This document shows, one piece after another, positions 42,284 through 51,670 of a stretch of DNA of 64,000 nt. The notes below the pieces were generated by a model. The model saw nothing but the letters and a program-made list of their open reading frames with translations, searched no databases and was not told the DNA's origin. Position 1 is the stretch's first letter. Every line of letters starts with the position of its first letter. Both the position numbers and the translations under genes were made by a program. This stretch comes from Novosphingobium sp. PhB57 (GTDB lineage: Bacteria > Pseudomonadota > Alphaproteobacteria > Sphingomonadales > Sphingomonadaceae): assembly GCF_004342985.1 (NCBI RefSeq), contig NZ_SMBO01000007.1:1-64000 (forward strand). Reading direction: 5' to 3'.

Positions 42284-43042
42284 ATGGCTTCATTCATGAT
42301 CCCGCAGAGCGATGCGCCGGAAGGCCGCATCATCGTCCTCGAGGACGATCCCGACATTCGCGAACTCATCGCCGCGCAGCTTTCGCGCGAGCCGCAGCGC
42401 GTGGATTCGGTCGGCTCGGTGGCCGAACTGCGCACCTGCCTCCAGGGCGATCCGGTGGACCTGCTGATCCTGGACCTCAACCTGCCGGACGGCGACGGGC
42501 TGGACATCTGCCGCGACTTGCGCGCCGCCGGACATCAGGGCGCGATCATGATGGTCACCGCGCGCGAAGGCCCGATCGACCGCGTGCTCGGCCTGGAACT
42601 CGGCGCGGACGACTATCTCACCAAGCCTTTCGAACCGCGCGAGCTGCTGGCCCGCGTGCGCAATCTCCTGCGCCGCTCGCGCGTGTTCGACGGCGCGGCG
42701 GGACAGGGCGGCCAGCGCCCCCGCGTCGCCCGTTTCGCGCGCCTCGGCCCGTGGCGGCTGGACCTGCACCAGCGCCGCCTGGTCACTCACGACGACCGGC
42801 TGGTCATGCTCTCCTCCGCCGAATACCGCCTGCTCTCACGCTTCATCGAAGCGCCGAACCAGGTGCTCTCGCGTGAGGAACTGCTGCCCGAGCGCAGCGC
42901 CACCGTCGCCTTCGACCGCTCGATAGACATCCAGATCAGCCGCCTGCGCCACAAGCTGGCCAGCGAGCCGGGCGGCGACGAACTGATCCTGACGGTGCGC
43001 AGCGAAGGCTACGTCCTGCCTGGACCCATCGCCTTCGAATGA
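42284..43042 (+). CDS. OmpR-family response regulator beside the RND operon
   Basis: A 252-residue regulator with an intact receiver: acidic EDD (20-22), phosphoacceptor D64 (LILDLNLPDGDG) and TKPF lysine. The winged helix has LSSAEYRLLSRF, RSIDIQISRLRHKL and TVRSEGYVLPG. It is translationally coupled (ATGA) to a histidine kinase and divergent from the RND efflux operon, the same plan as AdeRS/AdeABC and BaeSR-type systems, so control of that pump is likely. ATG 42284 is chosen; ATG 42296 is close behind. Ribosome site is weak for both. Confidence 0.92.
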   Translation: MASFMIPQSDAPEGRIIVLEDDPDIRELIAAQLSREPQRVDSVGSVAELRTCLQGDPVDLLILDLNLPDGDGLDICRDLRAAGHQGAIMMVTAREGPIDRVLGLELGADDYLTKPFEPRELLARVRNLLRRSRVFDGAAGQGGQRPRVARFARLGPWRLDLHQRRLVTHDDRLVMLSSAEYRLLSRFIEAPNQVLSREELLPERSATVAFDRSIDIQISRLRHKLASEPGGDELILTVRSEGYVLPGPIAFE

Positions 43043-44439
43043 CGAGCGCCGAACCTGTCAAACCCGGCTTCCTGAAACGCCTGCGCGACTATCCGCGCTC
43101 GCTGGCCGGGCGCCTGACGCTGGTGCTCTCACTGGGCATGGCGGCCTCGGCGATCCTGGCGCTGCAGGCCTCCGACGGCCTGGGCCACTATACGTTCCGC
43201 AGGGACCAGGTCGATGCCGCGCTCGACAGCGCCGAAGACATCGCTCACCGCTTCGAGCGGCAGCCTCTAAGGACCGCCAACCTGTTGTCACGCGGCGTGA
43301 TCCTGGGGGCGCACGATGCCAATCCCGCATGGCGCATGACCGCACCGGACCCGACATTCTCGCGCCGCCTATCCGAGCGCCTCGGCCGTCCCGCCCAGGT
43401 CATGCCGCTGCTGAACGGCGAATGCTTCGCCCAGCTGACGCGCTATCCTCACGCGGCGGGCATGAACACCGACCCGCTGCCGGACTGCTGGTTCATCCGC
43501 GTCGATGCCGGGGACCGCAAGCTGGACTATGTCGTCGACCTCTGGCCCGACCGCAGCTGGAACCGGCACCGCGTCGGGCCGCCCTATATCGAACTCATCA
43601 TCGTCGCCGGGGCATTGCTGGGCCTGCTCGCGGCCAGCCTGGCGACCACGCCGCTGCGCCGCATGGAACGCGCCGCCCGCGCCTTCTCGCTGGTCGGCGA
43701 GTTCGAGCCGATCCCGGTCAAGGGCCCCAGCGAAGTGCGCGCCGCACTGGAGACCTTCAACCTCGCGCAGGAGCGCGTGCGCGAAGGCCTGCGCGAACGC
43801 ACGCAGATCCTGGCCTCCGTCACGCACGATCTCCAGACCCCGCTCACCCGGCTGCGCCTGCGGCTGGAGCAAGTGGAGGACGAAGCCTTGCGCGACCGGC
43901 TCGTCGCCGACCTGCAAGTGACCCAGCAGATGGTGCGCGACGGGCTGGACCTTGCCCGCAGCAGCGAGATCCGCGAACCCTGGTCGGTGCTGGACATCGA
44001 TTCCATCCTCTCCAGCACGGCGGAGGACGCCGCCGAGTTCGGGCACCGCGTGGTCTTCAGCCAGGGCTGCGATGTCGAAGCGCGGGTCAAGCCCCATGCC
44101 CTGGCGCGCGCGCTCGGCAACCTCGTGGACAATGCGCTCAAGTACGGCGGCAGTGCGGAATTGAGCTGCCACCGCGAGGGGGCGGACCTCGTGATCCGCG
44201 TGGCGGACCGGGGGCCGGGCCTGCCCGAGGACGAACTGGCACTGGCGTTCCAGCCCTTCCGCCGCCTGTCGTCCAGCAAGGGCAACGGCACCGGTATCGG
44301 CCTGGCGATCGCCCAGGCCCAGGTCGGTACGTTCGGCGCCGCGATCGGCCTGCGCAACCGCGACGGCGGCGGATTGATCGCCGAAATCCGCATTCCGGCG
44401 ACATCGATTCGCGGTGAAGGCGAAGTCGTTCGCGATTGA
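43039..44439 (+). CDS. Sensor histidine kinase beside the RND operon
   Basis: A 466-residue membrane kinase. Two membrane helices (about 25-45 and 180-205) enclose a periplasmic sensor region of about 130 residues with a cysteine pair (LNGECFAQ, LPDCWFIR). A HAMP domain (RRMERAARAFS) precedes H263 (VTHDLQTPLTRLRL), then the ATPase with LVDNALKYG, ADRGPGLP and GNGTGIGLAIAQ. It overlaps the preceding regulator gene by four bases. The signal it senses is probably a pump substrate or envelope stress; that is inference. Confidence 0.93.
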   Translation: MTSAEPVKPGFLKRLRDYPRSLAGRLTLVLSLGMAASAILALQASDGLGHYTFRRDQVDAALDSAEDIAHRFERQPLRTANLLSRGVILGAHDANPAWRMTAPDPTFSRRLSERLGRPAQVMPLLNGECFAQLTRYPHAAGMNTDPLPDCWFIRVDAGDRKLDYVVDLWPDRSWNRHRVGPPYIELIIVAGALLGLLAASLATTPLRRMERAARAFSLVGEFEPIPVKGPSEVRAALETFNLAQERVREGLRERTQILASVTHDLQTPLTRLRLRLEQVEDEALRDRLVADLQVTQQMVRDGLDLARSSEIREPWSVLDIDSILSSTAEDAAEFGHRVVFSQGCDVEARVKPHALARALGNLVDNALKYGGSAELSCHREGADLVIRVADRGPGLPEDELALAFQPFRRLSSSKGNGTGIGLAIAQAQVGTFGAAIGLRNRDGGGLIAEIRIPATSIRGEGEVVRD

Positions 44440-44742
44440 CGACGCCGATACAATTGGTCACGACTGTATCAAGTCGATGCAACAGAGTTGAAATCCGATT
44501 GAAATGTGGATTTACGCCGTTTCATAAAGTCCTCACCAAATAGAGTTTGGTATCTTCGTCAGTTCAACTCTACGGTAACTGTCTCGACACTGTCACATAA
44601 AACCGATTAAGGCTTCGGCAGCAGCGACGCCCTGGCTGCCCGAAGACGACCGTTGGCGGACGATTGTGCTTCCCGAGGCCCGGAGACGCATGCTGAAGCC
44701 ATGATGCCCCCTTCAGGGGGAACCAATGAGGTCGTAAATCCA
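44440..44742 (+). promoter_or_regulatory. Promoter region of the third TonB receptor
   Basis: 303 bases without a credible gene. The first half is AT-rich (about 44460-44620), which is where a promoter should lie. AGAGTTGAA (44484-44492) and TTCAACTCT (44563-44571) are perfect 9-base inverted copies 70 bases apart. I give this little weight because such matches occur by chance at this length. The annotated receptor frame can be read from 44653, but the signal peptide begins at 44743. Confidence 0.4.
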
Positions 44743-47205
44743 ATGCAGAAACGTTCCGTTCTCGCCGCCTCCGCGGCGAGCTTCGCGGTTGCTTGCGTGC
44801 TCGGTTCCGCCCCGGCCCGCGCCCAGTCCACCGGTTCGCTCGATTTCGAGAAGTCGGAAATCGTCGTCACCGGCCGCACCCAGAACGACATTGCCGGAAT
44901 CGAGATTCCGAACACGCCCAAGGCCAAGCAGGTCCTGACCAAGGACGTGATCGGCCGCGAGACGCCGGGCCAGTCGATCGACGAGATCATCAACCTGATC
45001 CCCGGCGTGAACTTCCAGAGCTACGACGGCTACGGCTCCTCGGGCGGCAGCCTGATGATCCGCGGCTTCGATGACAGCCGCATCTCGCAGACCTTCGACG
45101 GTATTCCGCTGAACGATACCGGCAACTATGCACTCTATACCAATCAACAGCTCGATCCCGAACTGATCGAGCAGGTCAACGTCAACCTTGGCACGACCGA
45201 TGTCGATTCGCCGACTGCCTCGGCCTCCGGTTCCACCGTCAATTACCGCTCCATCGACCCCAGCCACGAATTCGGCGCCCGCATGGTCGGCACCGTCGGC
45301 GATTACGGCAAGATGCGCGTGTTCGGCATGGTCAACACCGGCGATCTCAATTCGTCCGGCACCCGCGCCTGGTTCTCGGCCTCCAAGGACACGTACGACG
45401 CGCTCTACGGCGGCATCGGCCAGATCGACAAGACGCAGTTCAACGCCAAGCTCTACCAGCCGCTGGGCAGCAACGGCGATTTCATCGCGATCTCGGGCCA
45501 CTACAACGTCAATCACAACACCATGGCCTCTGACTGGGCCCTGACCAACACCAGCGGCATCCCCACCAATGCCGACGAGCGTGACGCCTATACCGTCGCG
45601 CGCTGCACCATCCCGGCCGGCACCGAAGGCGTGGCCGATGCCGCCAGTTCCTGTGGATCGGCCTGGGAATATCGCTACAACCCGTCTAAGACCGCGAACA
45701 TCCGCATCAATTCGCGCTTCACCCTCAGCGACAAGCTGACCCTGACGGTCGATCCCTATCTCCAGTATACTTCCGCCAACGGCGGCGGCACCGTGGCGGC
45801 CAAGGAAGGCAGCTACAGCAGCACGATCGCCAGCGGCTATATCGGCGGCACCCCCTACTTCGGCGGCGTAGACCTCAACGGAGACGGCGATACGCTGGAC
45901 ACGGTACGCCTTTCCGCGCCCAGCCAGACCGAAACCTACCGCATCGGCGTGATCGCCTCGCTGCGCTACGACCTTTCGGACAACCAGCGTGTCCGCGTGG
46001 CCTATACTTACGATCGCGGCCGCCACCACCAGACCGGCGAGCTGGGCTACCTGGACTCGAACGGCTTCGCATCGAACTACTTCAACACCGACGATGCGCT
46101 GACCGACGTGAACGGCAACGTCCTGCAGAAGCGCGACCGCTTGTCCTACGCGATCCTGCATCAGGTCTCGGGCGAATACTCGGGCGATTTCGTCAACAAC
46201 TCGCTCCACGTCGTCGGCGGCCTGCGCGTGCCGTTCTTCCGCCGCAACCTGACGCAGAACTGCGTGACCTACAGCAACAGCGGCTCGGTCAACTGCCTTG
46301 CCGATGCGGACAGCCTGGCCGCCTACGAGGCCAGCCTGACCACGACCTATGCAGCGCCGCAGAACAAGGTGTTCGACTATAGCCGCGTGCTGCCGAACGT
46401 GGGCTTCACGTACGACTTCACCCCGGCCCTGTCGATGAACGCCAACTATTCCAAGGGCCTGCAGGTCCCGGGCACGGACAACCTCTACACCAACGCCTTC
46501 TACTATTCGGACGGCTCGGCCGATCCCAAGCCGGAAACGACCGACAACTTCGACCTCGGCCTGCGCTACCGTTCGGGCATGTTCCAGGCATCGGTCGCGG
46601 GCTGGTACACGATCTTCTCCAACCGCCTGTCCTCGGCCTACAACCCGGACACCCAGACCTCCACGTACACCAACCTCGGCACCGTGGACCGCTATGGCAT
46701 CGACGGCAGCGTCTCGTTCCGTCCCGACAAGCACGTCTCGGCCTATCTGTTCGGCTCCTACCTCTGGTCGAGCATCCGCGACGACGTGCAGACCGGCGCT
46801 TCCAGCTACGCGGAAACCGCCGGCAAGATGGAAGGCGGCGTGCCGCACTACAGCTTTGGCGGCCGCGTGGAAGGCAATGCCGGCCCCGCATCGCTGGGCG
46901 TGGAAGTCAAGAAGACCGGATCGCGCTACTACAACAGCCTCAACGCCGCCGTGGTCGACAGTTCGGGCAACCAGCTCTGGGCTGCCAAGGTCCCGGCCTA
47001 TACCGTCGTCAACCTCGACGCACGGCTCAACCTCGGCTTCCTGGGCCTGAACGACAAGACCTTCGTACAAGTCAACGTCACCAACTTGTTCGACAAGTTC
47101 TACTACGGTGCCTTCGACGACGCGGGCATCACCAATACCGCGACGACTTATGCCTATATCGGTGCTCCGCGCACTTTCTCGGCATCCGTCAACTTCCAGT
47201 TCTGA
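44743..47205 (+). CDS. TonB-dependent receptor, FecA-like
   Basis: An 820-residue outer-membrane receptor. Signal peptide about 1-27 (ending APARAQS), TonB-box-like KSEIVVTGRTQND, and a plug with SLMIRGFDDSRISQTFDGIPLNDTGNYALYTNQQ resembling ferric-citrate-type receptors. The barrel ends RTFSASVNFQF with C-terminal Phe. It is followed by a metabolite:H+ symporter and a beta-glucosidase on the same strand, hinting at a sugar-conjugate or organic-acid ligand rather than iron. No regulator (FecR or sigma) is adjacent. GAGG lies 11 bases before the ATG, a little far. Confidence 0.9.
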   Translation: MQKRSVLAASAASFAVACVLGSAPARAQSTGSLDFEKSEIVVTGRTQNDIAGIEIPNTPKAKQVLTKDVIGRETPGQSIDEIINLIPGVNFQSYDGYGSSGGSLMIRGFDDSRISQTFDGIPLNDTGNYALYTNQQLDPELIEQVNVNLGTTDVDSPTASASGSTVNYRSIDPSHEFGARMVGTVGDYGKMRVFGMVNTGDLNSSGTRAWFSASKDTYDALYGGIGQIDKTQFNAKLYQPLGSNGDFIAISGHYNVNHNTMASDWALTNTSGIPTNADERDAYTVARCTIPAGTEGVADAASSCGSAWEYRYNPSKTANIRINSRFTLSDKLTLTVDPYLQYTSANGGGTVAAKEGSYSSTIASGYIGGTPYFGGVDLNGDGDTLDTVRLSAPSQTETYRIGVIASLRYDLSDNQRVRVAYTYDRGRHHQTGELGYLDSNGFASNYFNTDDALTDVNGNVLQKRDRLSYAILHQVSGEYSGDFVNNSLHVVGGLRVPFFRRNLTQNCVTYSNSGSVNCLADADSLAAYEASLTTTYAAPQNKVFDYSRVLPNVGFTYDFTPALSMNANYSKGLQVPGTDNLYTNAFYYSDGSADPKPETTDNFDLGLRYRSGMFQASVAGWYTIFSNRLSSAYNPDTQTSTYTNLGTVDRYGIDGSVSFRPDKHVSAYLFGSYLWSSIRDDVQTGASSYAETAGKMEGGVPHYSFGGRVEGNAGPASLGVEVKKTGSRYYNSLNAAVVDSSGNQLWAAKVPAYTVVNLDARLNLGFLGLNDKTFVQVNVTNLFDKFYYGAFDDAGITNTATTYAYIGAPRTFSASVNFQF

Positions 47206-47230
47206 TCCCTTTTGAACTGACGAAAACCTG

Positions 47231-47259
47231 GTCGGCGGCGATGCACAATCGCCGCCGAC
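47231..47259 (+). terminator. Terminator after the third TonB receptor
   Basis: GTCGGCGGCGAT (47231-47242) pairs perfectly with ATCGCCGCCGAC (47248-47259) over a GCACA loop, 25 bases after the receptor stop. A short T-rich tail follows (gtattttcg) about 12 bases on. Confidence 0.65.
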
Positions 47260-47468
47260 TCAGTCGTGCGTATTTTCGACTCATCGCCGCAGAGGCACGG
47301 TTCGGCCATTAGCAGCCCCTTTTTCCGCAAACCTGTCTATGGGGGCGCCTCCCCCGCTTGATGCCCTGTCGGCATCGCATCCCTTTACGGCCGCCTTGCG
47401 GCCGTTCTCTCGCCTGGTGATCGTGGTGCCGCTTCGTTGCGCCTGCCCGGGCGTGAACGGAGACAGAC

Positions 47469-48998
47469 ATGCACGATCCTGTTGCGCGAAATGCGCAATC
47501 TGGCGCCGCTGCGCAACATGCGCAATTCGGCTGGTTCAAATCCCGCCGTGAAATGGCCATTGACGACATTACCCTGGTAGACCGCTCGCTGCTGAAGCGC
47601 GCGGTCGGCGCTGCCGCGCTCGGCAACGCCATGGAATGGTTCGATTTCGGCGTCTACGGCTACATCGCCGTCACGCTCGGCCATGTCTTCTTTCCCTCGG
47701 GCAACCCCACAGTTCAGCTCATCGCCACTCTGGCGACTTTCGCGGCGGCCTTCCTCGTGCGCCCGCTTGGCGGCCTCGTGTTCGGCCCGCTCGGAGATCG
47801 CTACGGGCGCCACAAGATCCTGGCCCTGACCATGGTGATGATGGCGGCCGGCACTTTCGCCATCGGCCTCATTCCCTCCTATGACCGGATCGGCCTGGCG
47901 GCACCGGCCCTGCTGCTGCTGGCCCGGCTCGTCCAGGGCTTCTCGACGGGCGGCGAATATGGCGGCGCCGCCACCTTCATCGCCGAATATTCGACCGACC
48001 AGAAGCGCGGCCTGATGGGCAGCTGGCTCGAATTCGGTACGCTCGGCGGCTATATCGCCGGCGCCGGCACGGTCACGGCCTTGCAGATGTCGCTCAGCGA
48101 TGCGGACATGCTGTCCTGGGGCTGGCGCGTGCCCTTCCTGGTCGCCGGCCCGCTCGGCCTGCTGGGGCTCTACATGCGCCTCAAGCTGGAGGAGACCCCG
48201 GCATTCCAGGCCTATAGCGAGCAGGTCGACGCCCGCGAGGCGGACCGCCCCGGCCTGTCGGACATGTTCCGCCTGCACTGGCGCCAGCTTCTGAAGTGCG
48301 TGGGACTGGTCCTCGTCTTCAACGTGACCGACTACATGCTGCTGACCTATATGCCCAACTACCTGACGGTGACGATGGGCTATGCCGAGAGCAAGGGCCT
48401 GCTGCTAATCATCCTGGTCATGCTGGTGATGATGCCGCTCAATGTCGTCGGCGGCCTGTTCAGCGACCGCCTCGGTCGCCGGCCGATGATCATCGGCGCC
48501 TGCGTGGCGCTGATGGTCCTGTCGATCCCCAGCATGCTGCTGATCGGCAGCGGCAACGATTGGCTGATCTTCCTCGGCCTGATGACGCTGGGCGTGGCGC
48601 TGGTCTGCTTTACCAGTTCGATGCCCTCCACCCTGCCCGCGCTGTTCTACACCCCCGTGCGCTACAGCGGCCTGTCGATCGCCTTCAACCTCTCGGTCTC
48701 GCTGTTCGGCGGCACCACGCCGCTGGTCACCGCCTGGCTGGTCAGCCGCACCGGCGATCCGCTGGTCCCGGCCTATTACCTGATGGGCGCCGCCGCGATC
48801 GGCATCCTGACGATGCTCACCGTGCGCGAGACCGCCGGCATGCCGCTTCGCGGTTCGCCGCCCGCCGTGGAGAACCGGGGCGAGGCCATCGCCCTCATCA
48901 AGAGCGGCCAGCCCGTCACCGTGGACGACGCCATCCCGGGAATGGCCCCGGAAGCGCCGAAGGCCCGGCCCGCGGTCATGATCGCCAGCCCCGCCTGA
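47469..48998 (+). CDS. MFS transporter, metabolite:H+ symporter (MHS/ProP-like) family
   Basis: A 509-residue inner-membrane carrier with 12 helices. Family marks are GNAMEWFDFGVYGYIA in helix 1, PLGDRYGRHKILALT in loop 2-3, and RLVQGFSTGGEYGGAATFIAEY in helix 5. FSDRLGRRPM is in loop 8-9. Members import osmoprotectants, citrate, shikimate, alpha-ketoglutarate and similar compounds with protons; the substrate cannot be fixed. GGAG lies 6 bases before the ATG at 47469, which settles the start over the internal ATG at 47553. A short hairpin (ACGGCCGC at 47387-47394 with GCGGCCGT at 47398-47405) lies in its leader. Confidence 0.92.
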   Translation: MHDPVARNAQSGAAAQHAQFGWFKSRREMAIDDITLVDRSLLKRAVGAAALGNAMEWFDFGVYGYIAVTLGHVFFPSGNPTVQLIATLATFAAAFLVRPLGGLVFGPLGDRYGRHKILALTMVMMAAGTFAIGLIPSYDRIGLAAPALLLLARLVQGFSTGGEYGGAATFIAEYSTDQKRGLMGSWLEFGTLGGYIAGAGTVTALQMSLSDADMLSWGWRVPFLVAGPLGLLGLYMRLKLEETPAFQAYSEQVDAREADRPGLSDMFRLHWRQLLKCVGLVLVFNVTDYMLLTYMPNYLTVTMGYAESKGLLLIILVMLVMMPLNVVGGLFSDRLGRRPMIIGACVALMVLSIPSMLLIGSGNDWLIFLGLMTLGVALVCFTSSMPSTLPALFYTPVRYSGLSIAFNLSVSLFGGTTPLVTAWLVSRTGDPLVPAYYLMGAAAIGILTMLTVRETAGMPLRGSPPAVENRGEAIALIKSGQPVTVDDAIPGMAPEAPKARPAVMIASPA

Positions 48999-49035
48999 CC
49001 TCAGCGTCCCCGGCCTTCCCGGCCAGACGGAACCA

Positions 49036-49073
49036 CGACCGGCCGGTTGTCCCACGCGACACCCGGCCGGTCG
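49036..49073 (+). terminator. Terminator after the MHS transporter
   Basis: CGACCGGCCGG (49036-49046) pairs with CCGGCCGGTCG (49063-49073) over a 16-base loop, followed by CTTTTGT. It separates the transporter from the beta-glucosidase gene. Confidence 0.7.
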
Positions 49074-49157
49074 CTTTTGTGCCGCAGTGCAACAATAATA
49101 TCTCTAGCCGCGTTCCGGGGGCATCGTTTGCATCACTCGGATCCTGTTCTCGTTTCC

Positions 49158-51425
49158 ATGACCATTCATCGCCGCGCCGTCCTTTCTGGCATCCTTGGAG
49201 GCGCCGCCGCCCTCGGCCTGCCGCGCATCACGTTCGCCGCCGACGAGGTCAGCCGCGTGGACGCGCTGATCGCGCGCATGACGATCGAGGAAAAGGCGGG
49301 GCAGATGACCTGCCTTGCCGACGCCTTCCGCCCCTTCAACCCGCCCAATCCGCAAGCCGGGATCCAGGACGAGAAGCGCCTCTCGGAAGAGATCCGCAAG
49401 GGCCGCGTGGGCTGCCTGTTCAACGGCATCGGCGTGGCCGGCGCCCGCCGCGCCCAGGAACTTGCCGTCAAGCAAAGCCGCCTCGGCATACCCCTGCTTT
49501 TCGCCGGCGACGTGATCCACGGGCTCAAGACGATCTTCCCGGTACCCCTCGCCGAAGCCTCCACGTTCGACCCTGCCCTGGCCGAGCGGAGTGCCCGCGC
49601 CATGGCCGTGGAAGCCACCGCCGCCGGCCTGCACCTCACCTTCGCGCCCATGGCCGATGTCGCGCGCGACCAGCGCTGGGGCCGCGTGGTCGAAGGATCG
49701 GGCGAGGACGTCACGCTGACCGCGCTGCTGACCGCGGCCAGGATACGCGGCTTCCAGGGCCGCGACTTGCGCCGCGCCGACTCGCTCCTCGCCTGCCCCA
49801 AGCACTTCGCCGCTTACGGCGCCGTCGCGGGCGGCCTGGAATACGGCAGCGTGGACATCAGCGACGAAACGCTGCGCGAAACCCACTTGCCGCCCTTCTC
49901 CGCCGCCTTCGCCGCTGGCGCGCTCACCACCATGGCCGCCTTCAGCGAGATCAACGGGGTGCCCGCCACTGCCGACCGCGCCCTGCTCACCGACATCCTG
50001 CGCGGCGAGATGGAGTTCCGCGGCTTCGTCTTCTCTGACTATACTGCCGACGAGGAACTGATCGCGCACGGCTATGCCGAAGACGAACGCGACGCCGCGC
50101 GCCTTGCCGTGCTGGCAGGCGTCGACATGTCGATGCAGAGCGGGCTCTACGTGCGCTACCTGCCCGATCTGGTGAAGAGCGGCGCCGTGCCGATGGGCAC
50201 GGTGGACGTGGCCGTGCGGCGCATCCTCTATGTGAAAATGGCCATGGGCCTGTTCGACAACCCCTGGCGCTCGCTGGACGAGGAGGTGGAACGCACTCAC
50301 ATCGCCACGCCCGCCCATCGCGAACTGGCGCGAGAGACTGCCGGACGCTCCATCGTCCTGCTCAAGAACAGCGGCTTATTGCCGCTGGACCCTGCGCAAG
50401 GCCAGAAGATCGCCCTGATCGGACCGTTCGGAGAGGACAAGGACAATGTCTACGGCCCCTGGGCGTTCTACGGGGACCCGGGCAAGGGCGTGGACATCGC
50501 CAGCGGTCTGCGCGCGGCGCTGGCAGACCCGGCCAGGCTGACGATCACGCCGGGCTGCGGCATCGAGAATGCGATGGACGGCGGCATCGCCAAGGCCGTG
50601 GACGCGGCCAAGGCGGCAGACGTCGTCCTGCTCGCGCTGGGCGAATCGCAGACCATGTCAGGCGAAGCGCAATCTCGCACAACCATCGAAATTCCCGCCG
50701 CCCAGCAGGCCCTGGCGGATGCCGTGACCGCGACCGGCAAGCCGGTCGTCGTCCTGCTGCGCCACGGCCGCGCGCTGGCGCTTCACGACGGGGTCGCCAA
50801 TGCCCAGGCCATTCTGGCGACCTGGTTCCTCGGTTCCGAGACCGGCCATGCCGTGGCCGACGTGCTGTTCGGCAAGGTCAATCCCTCGGGCAAACTGCCG
50901 GTCAGCTTCCCCTGGGAATCGGGCCAGGAACCGTTCTTCTACGACCGCAAGTCCACCGGCCGCCCGGTCGTCGACAACCGCACCGAATATCGCGCCCGCT
51001 ACACCACCACCGACAACAGCGCGCGTTTCCCCTTTGGACACGGCCTCAGCTATAGCGAATTCGTGCTGGAGAACCTCAAGCTTTCGGACACCGCCATGCG
51101 CTGGGACGAGACTGTCGACATCTCGGTAAGGATCACCAACAAGGGCAGTAGACGGGGCAGCGAAGTCGTCCAGCTCTACATGCGCGACCGCGTCGCCAGC
51201 CGCACCCGCCCGATCCGCGAACTCAAGGGCATGGAGCGCGTGACACTGGATCCCGGCGACAGCAAGACCGTACGTTTCCCATTAGCGCGCAAGGACTTGG
51301 AGTTCGTCGGCGCCGGCAACGCCCGGATCGCCGAACCCGGACTGTTCGACATCTGGGTCGGTCAATCCTCGACAGGAGGACTGCATTCGCAGATCGAACT
51401 CTATGCCGCGGCACCGACGACCTAG
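49158..51425 (+). CDS. Exported glycoside hydrolase family 3 beta-glucosidase (BglX-like)
   Basis: A 755-residue enzyme with a Tat-type signal (IHRRAVLSGILGGAAALGLPRITFA). The GH3 N-terminal barrel (about 35-370) has FAGDVIHGLKTIFPVPLA, CPKHFAAYGA and the nucleophile D294 in GFVFSDYTAD. The GH3 C-terminal sandwich (about 400-610) and a fibronectin III-like end (about 660-745, VTLDPGDSKTVRFPL) complete the BglX layout. It hydrolyses beta-linked glucosides or xylosides in the periplasm. ATG at 49158 starts the signal peptide; a frame from 49047 is longer but unsupported. The receptor and MHS transporter upstream may act with it on the same carbon source. Confidence 0.93.
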   Translation: MTIHRRAVLSGILGGAAALGLPRITFAADEVSRVDALIARMTIEEKAGQMTCLADAFRPFNPPNPQAGIQDEKRLSEEIRKGRVGCLFNGIGVAGARRAQELAVKQSRLGIPLLFAGDVIHGLKTIFPVPLAEASTFDPALAERSARAMAVEATAAGLHLTFAPMADVARDQRWGRVVEGSGEDVTLTALLTAARIRGFQGRDLRRADSLLACPKHFAAYGAVAGGLEYGSVDISDETLRETHLPPFSAAFAAGALTTMAAFSEINGVPATADRALLTDILRGEMEFRGFVFSDYTADEELIAHGYAEDERDAARLAVLAGVDMSMQSGLYVRYLPDLVKSGAVPMGTVDVAVRRILYVKMAMGLFDNPWRSLDEEVERTHIATPAHRELARETAGRSIVLLKNSGLLPLDPAQGQKIALIGPFGEDKDNVYGPWAFYGDPGKGVDIASGLRAALADPARLTITPGCGIENAMDGGIAKAVDAAKAADVVLLALGESQTMSGEAQSRTTIEIPAAQQALADAVTATGKPVVVLLRHGRALALHDGVANAQAILATWFLGSETGHAVADVLFGKVNPSGKLPVSFPWESGQEPFFYDRKSTGRPVVDNRTEYRARYTTTDNSARFPFGHGLSYSEFVLENLKLSDTAMRWDETVDISVRITNKGSRRGSEVVQLYMRDRVASRTRPIRELKGMERVTLDPGDSKTVRFPLARKDLEFVGAGNARIAEPGLFDIWVGQSSTGGLHSQIELYAAAPTT

Positions 51426-51670
51426 GGCGGGCCCTATGTCTGCACGGGGCCAAGGCGCCGGACCTGTTGCACTGCAGCAAGCGGTGCGACGGAACCGGTG
51501 ACACCATAGTATTCGACCGCGCACACTGTGCCAAACGCCGTCAGGATGGGCCGCAACTGGCATCCCTCCAAATTGACTATTGGCCCGCAAAGGATTTCCT
51601 GTTTATTTACGTCAATCGTGCGAGGACAGCGTTACAGGATCCTCCTCGCAAAACTCCAAGGGAGCATGTG

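Noticed and set aside
44484..44571. 9-bp inverted repeat AGAGTTGAA / TTCAACTCT before the third TonB receptor
   Set aside because: Arms are 70 bases apart and a match of this length in a 300-base region is not improbable by chance.
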